Positions 1 to 6,888 of a stretch of 15,063 nt of DNA are shown here, piece after piece. Positions within the stretch are counted from its first letter, which is position 1. Each line of letters starts with the position of its first letter. This stretch comes from DASYDU01 sp036499445 (GTDB taxonomy: Bacteria; Planctomycetota; Planctomycetia; Pirellulales; Lacipirellulaceae): positions 1 to 15,063 of the forward strand of contig DASYDU010000237.1 in the NCBI GenBank assembly GCA_036499445.1. The letters are read 5' to 3'. Made by a program: the position numbers and the translations under genes. Under the pieces are notes generated by a model. It saw only the letters and a list, made by a program, of their open reading frames with translations. It had not been told where the DNA came from and did no database searches.

Positions 1-1626
1 GGCGTGCGCGGCGGGGCGGTAGCGAATGGTTAGCGATGTATCGTCGCGGGTCCATGTGCCGGCGAGCGCGTAGGAGGGTTCGGGGTTCAGGGTTCGGGGT
101 TCAGGCTTCGGTGATGCCGTTGTTAACCCATTAGTCCCGACCCCGGTGCCATCCCGACTGTTCCAATCGCTTGCACCTATATCGACGTTTGGTAGCCAGG
201 ACTTCGTCGCGGCGCGAATCGTGTCGGCCGAAAGGCCGGCCAGTAGCGGTTGAATCTGTCGCTCAGAGATATCTCGGCCGAGCGCGATCTGCAATCGTTC
301 CTGTACAGCCACCGGCCCGCGCTGACTCACATCCAGCAACAGTTTCTTTATGCCTTGGATGATCGCGGCGGCGCTCCGCAACTGCTCGAAGTTTTCGGCT
401 TCAACATCGGAGAATTCAAAATTTGGTCCGAGTTTGGTCATCGCTTTGGCGGCGTCCGGATCGCCGGCCAAGAGGAGCATCATCTGTGGCGGCATCCGTC
501 CGTCGAAGTCGCCCGTTGCCGCCGCCGGCCACGCGCCAACTTCCACGCCGGCCTTGCGAAATACTGCGACGTCCAATGTTGGCAGCGCAATCATGGCCAC
601 TCCCTTGCCGAGGCTGGTCTGCATTTTTTCATCGTGACAGGCGGCGCAGGCCCGATCGTAGTTGGCAAGCAGCTGCACCGAATGCGTTGCATCGTCCACG
701 TGGCACGTCTGGCAAATAAAGGGCTGCTTCTTTTCGAGGAAGTGCTTTGCCTGATGGGAAACGTGATCGAAGATGATCCGCGTTCGACGCTGGTACGGCC
801 AGGTGCCGAAATTGGGATGGTCGTCGGCAAAGCTTTGATATCGCTCGCTGTGACAAGCTTGGCAACTGGCGTTGTCGATCGTGGTCAAGTCGCGGTCCGC
901 ACCGTGGTGTTCAACATGGCAAGTGGCGCAGGCGGGCTCGGCCGGTCGCGAGACGAACACCGCCTTTACCGCTCGCGACAAAATGCCATGCCGATCGTTT
1001 TCGCCGCGAGCAGCTGTGATTTTCGCCAACGCCTGTGGCGGCAAGTTATGAGGTGACCGCGAGAACTCGCGTGATAAATCCTTGCCGTGGCAGTCCATGC
1101 AGAGCTGAGACTGCGACGGGGCGTTAGCGTGGCGGGTGGCGAGCGATGCTACCCAGCCGCCAAGTCCTTCGTTGGCCGCAGCATGGCAAGCCGAACACTG
1201 TTGTGCGCCAGCGCCGGAACCGGCGAGCTCTGCATGTTGCCGCGCCAATGGCCCGGGCGAGATAAAGTCGTCGCGAATGGACGTGTGAACACAAATCAGC
1301 AACAGGCCTGCCGTCGCCAAAACGCAGGCGACGAGGAACCGGCCGCGCTTCGTGCGCAGGCTGCGCACCGGCTCGCAGTGGTAGACGTGAGAACATCCGC
1401 CGTCGGGGGCGGGGCCCTCATCGCACGGACCGCCACGAAGCGGCGACCGATTGCAGCGCCAACGATCGCCATCGCGGACCGGAGCGCAGACGACGAGCAC
1501 AGAACACTTTCCGCCCGCCGTCGGTCCAGCGGGGCACGACTGTCCCTCGCTGGCCAAACCGCAAACCCAAGGTTGGTTTGGCCGCTCATAATGGCGCGGC
1601 GCCCCGTTTTCGAGCGGCTCTCTCAT
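1..1626 (-). CDS. Membrane-anchored hexaheme cytochrome c with Cys-rich N-terminus (3' end outside window)
   Basis: I followed this frame without a stop from the ATG at 1626 to the window edge (542 codons, C-terminus missing). Residues 22-84 hold eight cysteines, six of them in two copies of C-x9-C-x5-C (C31/C41/C47 and C68/C78/C84). A hydrophobic segment at about 97-113 follows the basic stretch RSLRTKRGR, so the N-terminus should be cytoplasmic and the rest periplasmic. Six CxxCH heme c motifs follow: CSACH 144, CMDCH 176, CATCH 233, CQACH 255, CQTCH 305 and CAACH 327. Residues 332-542 have no recognised domain and contain a Pro/Glu-rich patch (506-517) encoded by a dispersed repeat. The start overlaps the upstream stop as ATGA, which suggests translational coupling to the cytochrome b gene. 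Inferred role: periplasmic electron carrier receiving electrons from that cytochrome b. The cytochrome call is strong; substrate and partner are unknown. Confidence 0.88.
   Translation of the reverse strand, partial: MREPLENGAPRHYERPNQPWVCGLASEGQSCPAGPTAGGKCSVLVVCAPVRDGDRWRCNRSPLRGGPCDEGPAPDGGCSHVYHCEPVRSLRTKRGRFLVACVLATAGLLLICVHTSIRDDFISPGPLARQHAELAGSGAGAQQCSACHAAANEGLGGWVASLATRHANAPSQSQLCMDCHGKDLSREFSRSPHNLPPQALAKITAARGENDRHGILSRAVKAVFVSRPAEPACATCHVEHHGADRDLTTIDNASCQACHSERYQSFADDHPNFGTWPYQRRTRIIFDHVSHQAKHFLEKKQPFICQTCHVDDATHSVQLLANYDRACAACHDEKMQTSLGKGVAMIALPTLDVAVFRKAGVEVGAWPAAATGDFDGRMPPQMMLLLAGDPDAAKAMTKLGPNFEFSDVEAENFEQLRSAAAIIQGIKKLLLDVSQRGPVAVQERLQIALGRDISERQIQPLLAGLSADTIRAATKSWLPNVDIGASDWNSRDGTGVGTNGLTTASPKPEPRTLNPEPSYALAGTWTRDDTSLTIRYRPAAHA
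83..102. repeat. GGTTC-type dispersed repeat inside the hexaheme cytochrome gene
   Basis: The 20 bases gggttcagggttcggggttc occur here and again, identically, in the gene-free region at 9926-9945. Related units extend over 76-105. Read on the minus strand the stretch encodes the Pro/Glu-rich residues PKPEPRTLNPEP (506-517). Confidence 0.8.
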
Positions 1627-2447
1627 GCTCCTCCTCCGGCGAAGGCGAGCGCCAAGAGACCGTGCAGCGTGGCCAGCAAGACCAGTGAGCAAGTCAATCC
1701 AATATGAACGAAGAGCCAAAGTTTGAGGATGCGCTGCCGCGATTCGTGAAAGTCGAGATCGTCTTTGGTGCGCACGAGGGCAAAGAGCCGTTCGCAGAAG
1801 GATTGCTCCTGATCGGAGAGATAGCGGCGGATGTCGTGCATTTCACGCATCAGCGCGCGGCGGCGACCGGACGTAGGCCGCAAGTCATACAACCAGCCGC
1901 CGGAGTGCTCAAAGTAGTCGTAAAGCCGGTTGGTGTAAAAATCGGCAAGCGTCGTCGCACCGGAGGCGGCGACTGATTGCAACACGAGGTCACTGGCTTG
2001 CTGGCGAACCTGATGCCGCAGCCCTGGAATCCGTTCGTAAATTGCTTCCTGCCCGACCCGCGCCAGTTGGACTGGGATCGTGCGCGATAGATAGAGGCCG
2101 ACGAAGCCGCTACCGATAGTCAGTAGGTACGCGATCGCGAGTGTGGCGTTGAGCACACCGTGTGGCCAATTCGGCCCGACATGGAGCGCAAAAACGCCAA
2201 TCGTGCCCATGCCGACGTACAAATGCCATTGGAGCCAGGCGGCCGAGCTGCCCAGCGGCAAGAAGGGCAGCTTCTTACGGAGATTGTAAAGCGCGAGAAA
2301 GCCGATCGCCGCCAGTAGTAGATAGCCAGTGGTGAAGGCGGTCGGCTGGAGCGCGCGATGTTCGGCGCGCATCCAAAGCCACAGCGCGCCCAAGGCGGCG
2401 AACGTGAGGCCGGCGTTGCGAAATCGCCGCGCAACGAAATATTTCAT
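1623..2447 (-). CDS. Probable diheme cytochrome b membrane subunit
   Basis: Integral membrane protein of 274 residues from the ATG at 2447. A TTG three codons upstream (2456) is also possible; neither has a clear Shine-Dalgarno. Hydrophobic segments lie near 10-27, 41-55, 71-90, 96-118 and 243-268, with a long soluble loop (about 119-240) between the fourth and fifth. The third and fifth segments each carry two histidines 14 apart (H75/H89 and H248/H262), the spacing of bis-histidine heme b ligands stacked in one helix of cytochrome b proteins. That is my main reason for calling two b hemes; no exact family is recognised. It lies between the iron-sulfur/cyclic-nucleotide protein gene (96-bp gap) and the hexaheme c gene (4-bp overlap). 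Inferred role: carry electrons across the membrane between the cytoplasmic [4Fe-4S] protein and periplasmic c hemes, perhaps with quinone. Confidence 0.72.
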   Translation of the reverse strand: MKYFVARRFRNAGLTFAALGALWLWMRAEHRALQPTAFTTGYLLLAAIGFLALYNLRKKLPFLPLGSSAAWLQWHLYVGMGTIGVFALHVGPNWPHGVLNATLAIAYLLTIGSGFVGLYLSRTIPVQLARVGQEAIYERIPGLRHQVRQQASDLVLQSVAASGATTLADFYTNRLYDYFEHSGGWLYDLRPTSGRRRALMREMHDIRRYLSDQEQSFCERLFALVRTKDDLDFHESRQRILKLWLFVHIGLTCSLVLLATLHGLLALAFAGGGA

Positions 2448-2543
2448 GACGCGCAACCATCCGTGAATTCGGCGCGGAGAAAGCCGAACGAGAGTCGCAG
2501 GCTTCCGGGCCCTTTCCCGCCGCCGATCGTAGCAGCCTCGCCG

Positions 2544-4277
2544 CTAGCGGCCAAGCCAGCTTGCTAGCGCCGCCTGGTCCGACATGTCGATGCGGACCAA
2601 GGCATCGTGCGGGCAAGCTTGCTGGCAGGCGGGGCCGGTGAGCTGATCGGAGCAGAGATCGCATTTGGTGGCCTTCAAAATCGGCTGATTCGTGGCCTCG
2701 TCGAAGAAGAACACGCCGTCTGTGTCACGAATCTCGACCATCCGGATCGCGTCGTAGGGGCAACTGTTGGCACACGTCGAGCACCCGATGCAGGTGCGAT
2801 CGTTGATACGCACAACGCCTGTCGCCTGATCTCGGCCGATCGCGCCGGTCGGGCAACCGATCATACAGACCGGATCGACGCAATGCATGCAGGCGTTCGC
2901 AACCATGAACTGGTCGTGCTTGGGGCCCTGGCGAACGAAGCGCGGATTGTTGTCGTGCGTGGCGGCGCACGCCCGGACGCAATCGTCGCAGCGAGTACAG
3001 CGATCGAGATTGATCAGCATCGTTTCCGTGCCGTTGAGAAAGCGGTGATCGGACAGGAAGTCGAGCGTGCGCGGATCGATGGCCGGTTGCTCGACGGCGG
3101 AAGCGGCAGATTGCGAAGACTGACCGGTCACGGCACTGGTCGATGATTGTGAAGTTTGTTTCGCCGTCCGCGCCGTCGGCAGAATCGCGTTGATCACGAC
3201 GTCGCTTGGAATTCGCAGAATATCGACGTAACCGACCGCGCGCAGCGAACATCGGAGCGGCACATCTTGGCCTGTCTCGTTCGCCTTGATGAGCTCCGCC
3301 AATCCAAACGCTTGGCCTTTGCCGAGGTAGGCGACGGTTTGCTCCCCATGCCCACGGCGCCGGCTGATGCGGGCGAAACCGGACCGCACGAGCAAGAGTC
3401 CGGTTGGGACATCACCTTCTCGGGCGATGAGCGGCTCCGCGGCGATTGTTGCCGCGGGATCTTTGGTTCGTTCGGCACCGAAATCGGTGTACCAGTCGAA
3501 ATTGCCATACGACTCGAACACTGTGGCGGCCGCGACGCGACTCAGGTCCGAAGCTGATAGTTTGTCGAGCAGCGGCGTCTCGCGAAGATGGACCAGCAAA
3601 CTGTTTTCGCGATAGAGCCGCTCGACGTGCTCGCGAATCGCCGGCGTTCGCCGCATCAAGTCGCGCAGGCCTTGCCAACGGATTTCGAGTAGCGTGATGG
3701 GGCCGTCGGCAAACACCGTGGCTGTCCGTGGCGTTCGAGCGAGTGCGGCCAGTTCGCCAAAAATCTCACCCGCTTCCAGCCGGACGGTGCCCGTGCGATC
3801 CAGCTGGCGTGGAATATCTTGGAGAAAGATTCGCGTTCCGTCTGATTCCTGGCGGATGCCAACGGAATCGGGAAGGACAGTGCTTTTGCCGAATTCACGT
3901 CGCACTTCCGGCAGCTTGGCGTTTTGCCAGAGCTGTGCCAGAGCGCGTCGCCACGTGGGTCGAGTCGGCGTGCTACGCCCGAGCAGCTGCGGATCGAGAC
4001 TTTTGAGGGCCACGCGGACCGCACCGTCCAAAATCATGAACGCACTGTGTCCGTAGTCTCCTTCGCGGACAATGAGGTCGCCGTTTTCGAAGTGGACGAT
4101 CCGCGTATCGTTCCGCAGCACGCCGCGCAGCGGGAGCGTCAGCGGAAAGGCGGTTGCGTCGGCCCGCCGGAAGGGGTCGACCGAAAGCAAACGGTCTACA
4201 TCCGATTCGGACATGCGATCGCCAAACGGCACATCCCAGCGTTGTGGCCGCGGCACGGCGATTTCCAATTCAACCAT
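2544..4277 (-). CDS. Tandem cyclic-nucleotide-binding domains fused to a four-cluster [4Fe-4S] ferredoxin domain
   Basis: 577 residues with no signal peptide or membrane segment, so cytoplasmic. Domain 1 (about 45-225) is of the CRP/cNMP type with a good phosphate-binding cassette at 170-188: FGELAAL with E175, and R184 in PRTA. It carries an insertion of about 60 residues (95-158). Domain 2 (about 233-365) is similar but its cassette is degraded: FGLAEL at 324-329 lacks the usual Glu after FG. A Ser/Thr/Gln/Ala-rich linker (365-400) leads to a ferredoxin domain of the DmsB/NrfC/HycB type with 16 cysteines in four groups: 427/430/433/437, 463/466/471/475, 496/499/502/506 and 539/542/551/555. 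No DNA-binding helix-turn-helix is visible, so this is not a CRP-type transcription factor. The start has AGGA a short distance upstream. Inferred role: cytoplasmic electron-transfer subunit partnered with the cytochrome b and gated by cAMP or cGMP. Confidence 0.9.
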   Translation of the reverse strand: MVELEIAVPRPQRWDVPFGDRMSESDVDRLLSVDPFRRADATAFPLTLPLRGVLRNDTRIVHFENGDLIVREGDYGHSAFMILDGAVRVALKSLDPQLLGRSTPTRPTWRRALAQLWQNAKLPEVRREFGKSTVLPDSVGIRQESDGTRIFLQDIPRQLDRTGTVRLEAGEIFGELAALARTPRTATVFADGPITLLEIRWQGLRDLMRRTPAIREHVERLYRENSLLVHLRETPLLDKLSASDLSRVAAATVFESYGNFDWYTDFGAERTKDPAATIAAEPLIAREGDVPTGLLLVRSGFARISRRRGHGEQTVAYLGKGQAFGLAELIKANETGQDVPLRCSLRAVGYVDILRIPSDVVINAILPTARTAKQTSQSSTSAVTGQSSQSAASAVEQPAIDPRTLDFLSDHRFLNGTETMLINLDRCTRCDDCVRACAATHDNNPRFVRQGPKHDQFMVANACMHCVDPVCMIGCPTGAIGRDQATGVVRINDRTCIGCSTCANSCPYDAIRMVEIRDTDGVFFFDEATNQPILKATKCDLCSDQLTGPACQQACPHDALVRIDMSDQAALASWLGR

Positions 4278-4293
4278 CTGCTATCCTGTCAGA

Positions 4294-5334
4294 CTAGTTT
4301 TTGTATTGGCTGGGCTTGGGGAGCAACGGGTCGATGGCCGCGAGCTGATCGCCATTGGTCTTCTCCGCGAAATCATAGGCGGCTTTGCCGACTTTGTCGG
4401 CGGCCTCGACGAGCGCCGCACCATTATTTGCGCGCAATTCGACGGTTGAGACGGCGTCGAGTGCAGACTCAAGCAACGGATCGTGGATCAGTCCTTGGAT
4501 CTCGACAAGCCGACGCTTCATTTGGACAGCCCTCTGAGCGCTCGATACTCCGAACGCGGCCTTTTGCGTGGCGACGGCCGTGGCCCGCAGGCTGTATTCC
4601 AAATCGGTCATAACGCCGACGACGTACATGACTCGCAATTGGGCCGGGGTGCTTTCGCCGTTTACCGAGCCGCCTGTCCGCAGAAAGTTGTGCCGCACCA
4701 TTCCTTGCGACCAAGCCACCAGCTCGAAGTCTTTGCTCCCCGCGACATGACCTCCGACATTGACCAGTTTTTCGTTGGGCACCGTGTGGCAGTTGTAACA
4801 TTGCTTGGCGATCAGGTAGACATTGTGCGGATTGTTCATGCCGTGGGCGATGCTCTTCTCGAGGCGCTCGTGCCGGTGCTCGGGCGATTCCGCGGCTTTG
4901 GCGGCATTCGGGCCGCCGTAGTCGTTGTGAATGGCGACCCAGTCGGCTGCCGCGCCGTGGCACGATTCGCATGACACGCCGGCCACAACACGCGCCCGGC
5001 CGTCCTCATTCTGCTCGGTGTAGTGACAACGAACGCACGTTTCATTTCGCTTGATCGACTTCAAACCGAGACGATCGGCAATTTGTTTGGCCTCTGGCTT
5101 GCGGTGGAGAGTGTCGAAGGTCGCAAAGTGAGGCGTCCGCATCCATTGCTGCACTTCCACTTGGTGGCACTTTGCGCATGCGTCGGCACCGACGACTTTC
5201 GCCGGATCGGCGGGCGACGGGCCAATCGGCGGGTCGTCGTCGGCGAGCGCCACGCTCGCGCCGATAAGAGATAAGGCCCAACAAATGATCCAGCGTTGCA
5301 TCATCCGCTCGATTCCGACGATGGAATTATGCAT
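4294..5334 (-). CDS. Tetraheme cytochrome c554-like protein, secreted
   Basis: 346 residues. A signal peptide is visible: a basic stretch around R10-R14, a hydrophobic core 16-28, and a likely cleavage after ALA at 29-31. Starts at M11 (5304) or M12 (5301) would give a more ordinary signal peptide; the ATG at 5334 overlaps the upstream gene by 8 bp and is kept for that reason. Four CxxCH heme c motifs are present: CAKCH 53-57, CVRCH 100-104, CESCH 121-125 and CYNCH 178-182. The spacing, and the phrase around the first motif (GADACAKCH followed by QW and TPH), resemble the cytochrome c554 family first known from ammonia oxidisers. The C-terminal third (about 240-346) has no heme motif and looks helical. 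It sits 16 bp upstream of the iron-sulfur gene. Inferred role: periplasmic electron carrier or small reductase. Nothing here points to hydroxylamine oxidation itself. Confidence 0.88.
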   Translation of the reverse strand: MHNSIVGIERMMQRWIICWALSLIGASVALADDDPPIGPSPADPAKVVGADACAKCHQVEVQQWMRTPHFATFDTLHRKPEAKQIADRLGLKSIKRNETCVRCHYTEQNEDGRARVVAGVSCESCHGAAADWVAIHNDYGGPNAAKAAESPEHRHERLEKSIAHGMNNPHNVYLIAKQCYNCHTVPNEKLVNVGGHVAGSKDFELVAWSQGMVRHNFLRTGGSVNGESTPAQLRVMYVVGVMTDLEYSLRATAVATQKAAFGVSSAQRAVQMKRRLVEIQGLIHDPLLESALDAVSTVELRANNGAALVEAADKVGKAAYDFAEKTNGDQLAAIDPLLPKPSQYKN

Positions 5335-6601
5335 CTAACACCACTGGCCCGGCCGGCACGCTGATGCATGTCAGGCAATGTCCGGTCGGCACGGTCACGC
5401 CCGATGGCTTTAGCATGCGGACTTCACCCGATCGCAGCGCGGTCAGACATTCGCCGCAACTGCCGGCCCGGCAGCCGGACGGCAGGGCGATGCCGTTCGC
5501 TTCGCCGAAATCGAGTAAGGAGCCGTGGGAGCCATCCCACATGACATTCCGGGCGCAGCGCTCGAAGCGCACTTCGCACGGTTTCGGCGTTGGCGCCGCC
5601 GTGCCGCGCCCGCTTTTGATGCTCGCCGGGCCAAAGGCCTCGTAGTGAATGTACGATTCCGGCACTCCCCAGTCCAAGAGCGCCGGGACTAGCGACTCCA
5701 TCATCCGTCCCGGCCCGCACAGGTAAAAATGGAAATTGCTCGAAGGCAAGATTTCACGGATCCGGTCGATCGTGAGCCGACCTTCGTGGTTGAAGTCTCG
5801 GTACAAGGCGTCGGTCGGCAGCGGCGAGGAGTAACTGACGTGCAGATGTAGATTCCGGTGTTCGTCGGCCAACTTTTGGAGATGCCCCTTGAATGGATGC
5901 TCGCTGCTGTTGCGAAAGCCGAGCAGAAGATGCACCGAACGCCGCCGACCGGCGTTGAGCGTGGCACTCATCATGCTCAAAAGTGGTGTGATGCCAATTC
6001 CGGCGCCAATCAGGACGATCGGATCACTCGTTGCGGCATCGAGCAGGAACGTGCCGGCCGGGGCTCGCGCTTCGACTACGTCGCCCACGTGGACGTGCTC
6101 ATGAAAGTGGCTGCTGCCGCGGCCAAACGGCAAGTCGGGCCGATCTGAGGGCGGCCGGACCAGCTTGATCGTGCAGCGGTAAAAATCCTCATGGGGATAA
6201 TCGGACAGCGAATAGCACCGCACGACCGGTGCGTCGCTGCCGGGCGGATGCAAGCGGAAGGTGAGATATTGACCGGGCAGAAACGTAGGGAGCGGACGGC
6301 CATCGACAGGCGCCAAATAGTACGACTTTGTATCAGCCGCTTCGTCAACGATTGCCACGACACGAAACGGCCGCCAGCCATCCCACTCCGGAATTGCCTT
6401 GGTCGCACGCGCGATTTGTGCTGTTGTGGCAACTTGACGACTGAATTCTTCGCGACGCTCTTGATTGCGGCGGTGTCTGCGGCTCGAGCCGACGGCCGAC
6501 TGCACGGCCAGCAACAGTCCCTGCACACCGACCCAGCCGCCCAATAGCAGCCCTAACATCGTGCCAAAGTTTAAGAGGGGCGCCATCGATTGTGCCAGCA
6601 T
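5327..6601 (-). CDS. Membrane-anchored FAD/NAD(P) reductase with C-terminal [2Fe-2S] ferredoxin domain
   Basis: First gene of the minus-strand operon. I use the ATG at 6601 (424 residues); a GTG at 6673 in the same frame would add 24 residues with no clear domain, and neither start has a good ribosome site. A transmembrane helix spans about 9-36 and is followed by basic residues (RRHRRNQERR), so the catalytic part should be cytoplasmic. The FAD-binding domain has the RCYS motif at 128-131. The NAD(P)-binding domain has GAGIGITP at 199-206 and CGPGRM at 295-300. The C-terminal plant-type ferredoxin domain has C377-x4-C382-x2-C385 and a fourth ligand, probably C409. The order FAD, NAD(P), [2Fe-2S] is that of HCP-reductase and phenol hydroxylase/benzoate dioxygenase type reductases. 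Inferred role: electron entry from NAD(P)H into the chain, or the reverse. Confidence 0.88.
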   Translation of the reverse strand: MLAQSMAPLLNFGTMLGLLLGGWVGVQGLLLAVQSAVGSSRRHRRNQERREEFSRQVATTAQIARATKAIPEWDGWRPFRVVAIVDEAADTKSYYLAPVDGRPLPTFLPGQYLTFRLHPPGSDAPVVRCYSLSDYPHEDFYRCTIKLVRPPSDRPDLPFGRGSSHFHEHVHVGDVVEARAPAGTFLLDAATSDPIVLIGAGIGITPLLSMMSATLNAGRRRSVHLLLGFRNSSEHPFKGHLQKLADEHRNLHLHVSYSSPLPTDALYRDFNHEGRLTIDRIREILPSSNFHFYLCGPGRMMESLVPALLDWGVPESYIHYEAFGPASIKSGRGTAAPTPKPCEVRFERCARNVMWDGSHGSLLDFGEANGIALPSGCRAGSCGECLTALRSGEVRMLKPSGVTVPTGHCLTCISVPAGPVVLDA

Positions 6602-6888
6602 GGACGGAGAAGTACGCGGTACCGAGACTTGCGCGGCGATTATTCCGGAATCGGCCTGGGGTGTCCATAACACGCTGGCGATTGGGGCTGGGCGATGCTA
6701 GCAGGCCGCAAAATGCGTACTGTCAGGCGTGGTGGTGCAACGATTATGACGGCTCTAGCACCGATCGGTGCACACCGGCTGGTTGGCTCGGCGGACACCC
6801 TCGGCGTGAACGATGGTCCGCGTAACCTATTCTGGTGTATCAGGATAGATTCTCCGCGGCTTCCGCCCTTGCCGGATGGAATTGAGCG
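6602..6888. promoter_or_regulatory. Divergent intergenic region between the redox operon and the cyclase gene
   Basis: Both the operon (leftward) and the cyclase gene (rightward) must be transcribed out of this stretch, so their promoters are expected here; I cannot point to convincing -35/-10 boxes. It contains a perfect 14-bp palindrome, GCACCGATCGGTGC at 6758-6771, a candidate operator for coordinate control. If the reductase starts at the GTG at 6673, the gene-free part shrinks to 6674-6888 and still includes the palindrome. Confidence 0.5.

Noticed and set aside
250..1056. Plus-strand open frame of 268 codons
   Set aside because: It is the antisense of the hexaheme cytochrome; the minus frame has six CxxCH motifs and is open to the edge.
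2544..4277. CRP/FNR-type transcription factor
   Set aside because: After the cyclic-nucleotide domains comes a 16-cysteine ferredoxin domain, not a helix-turn-helix.
4294..5334. Hydroxylamine oxidation function from the c554-like match
   Set aside because: The family is broad and no hydroxylamine oxidoreductase is in the window.
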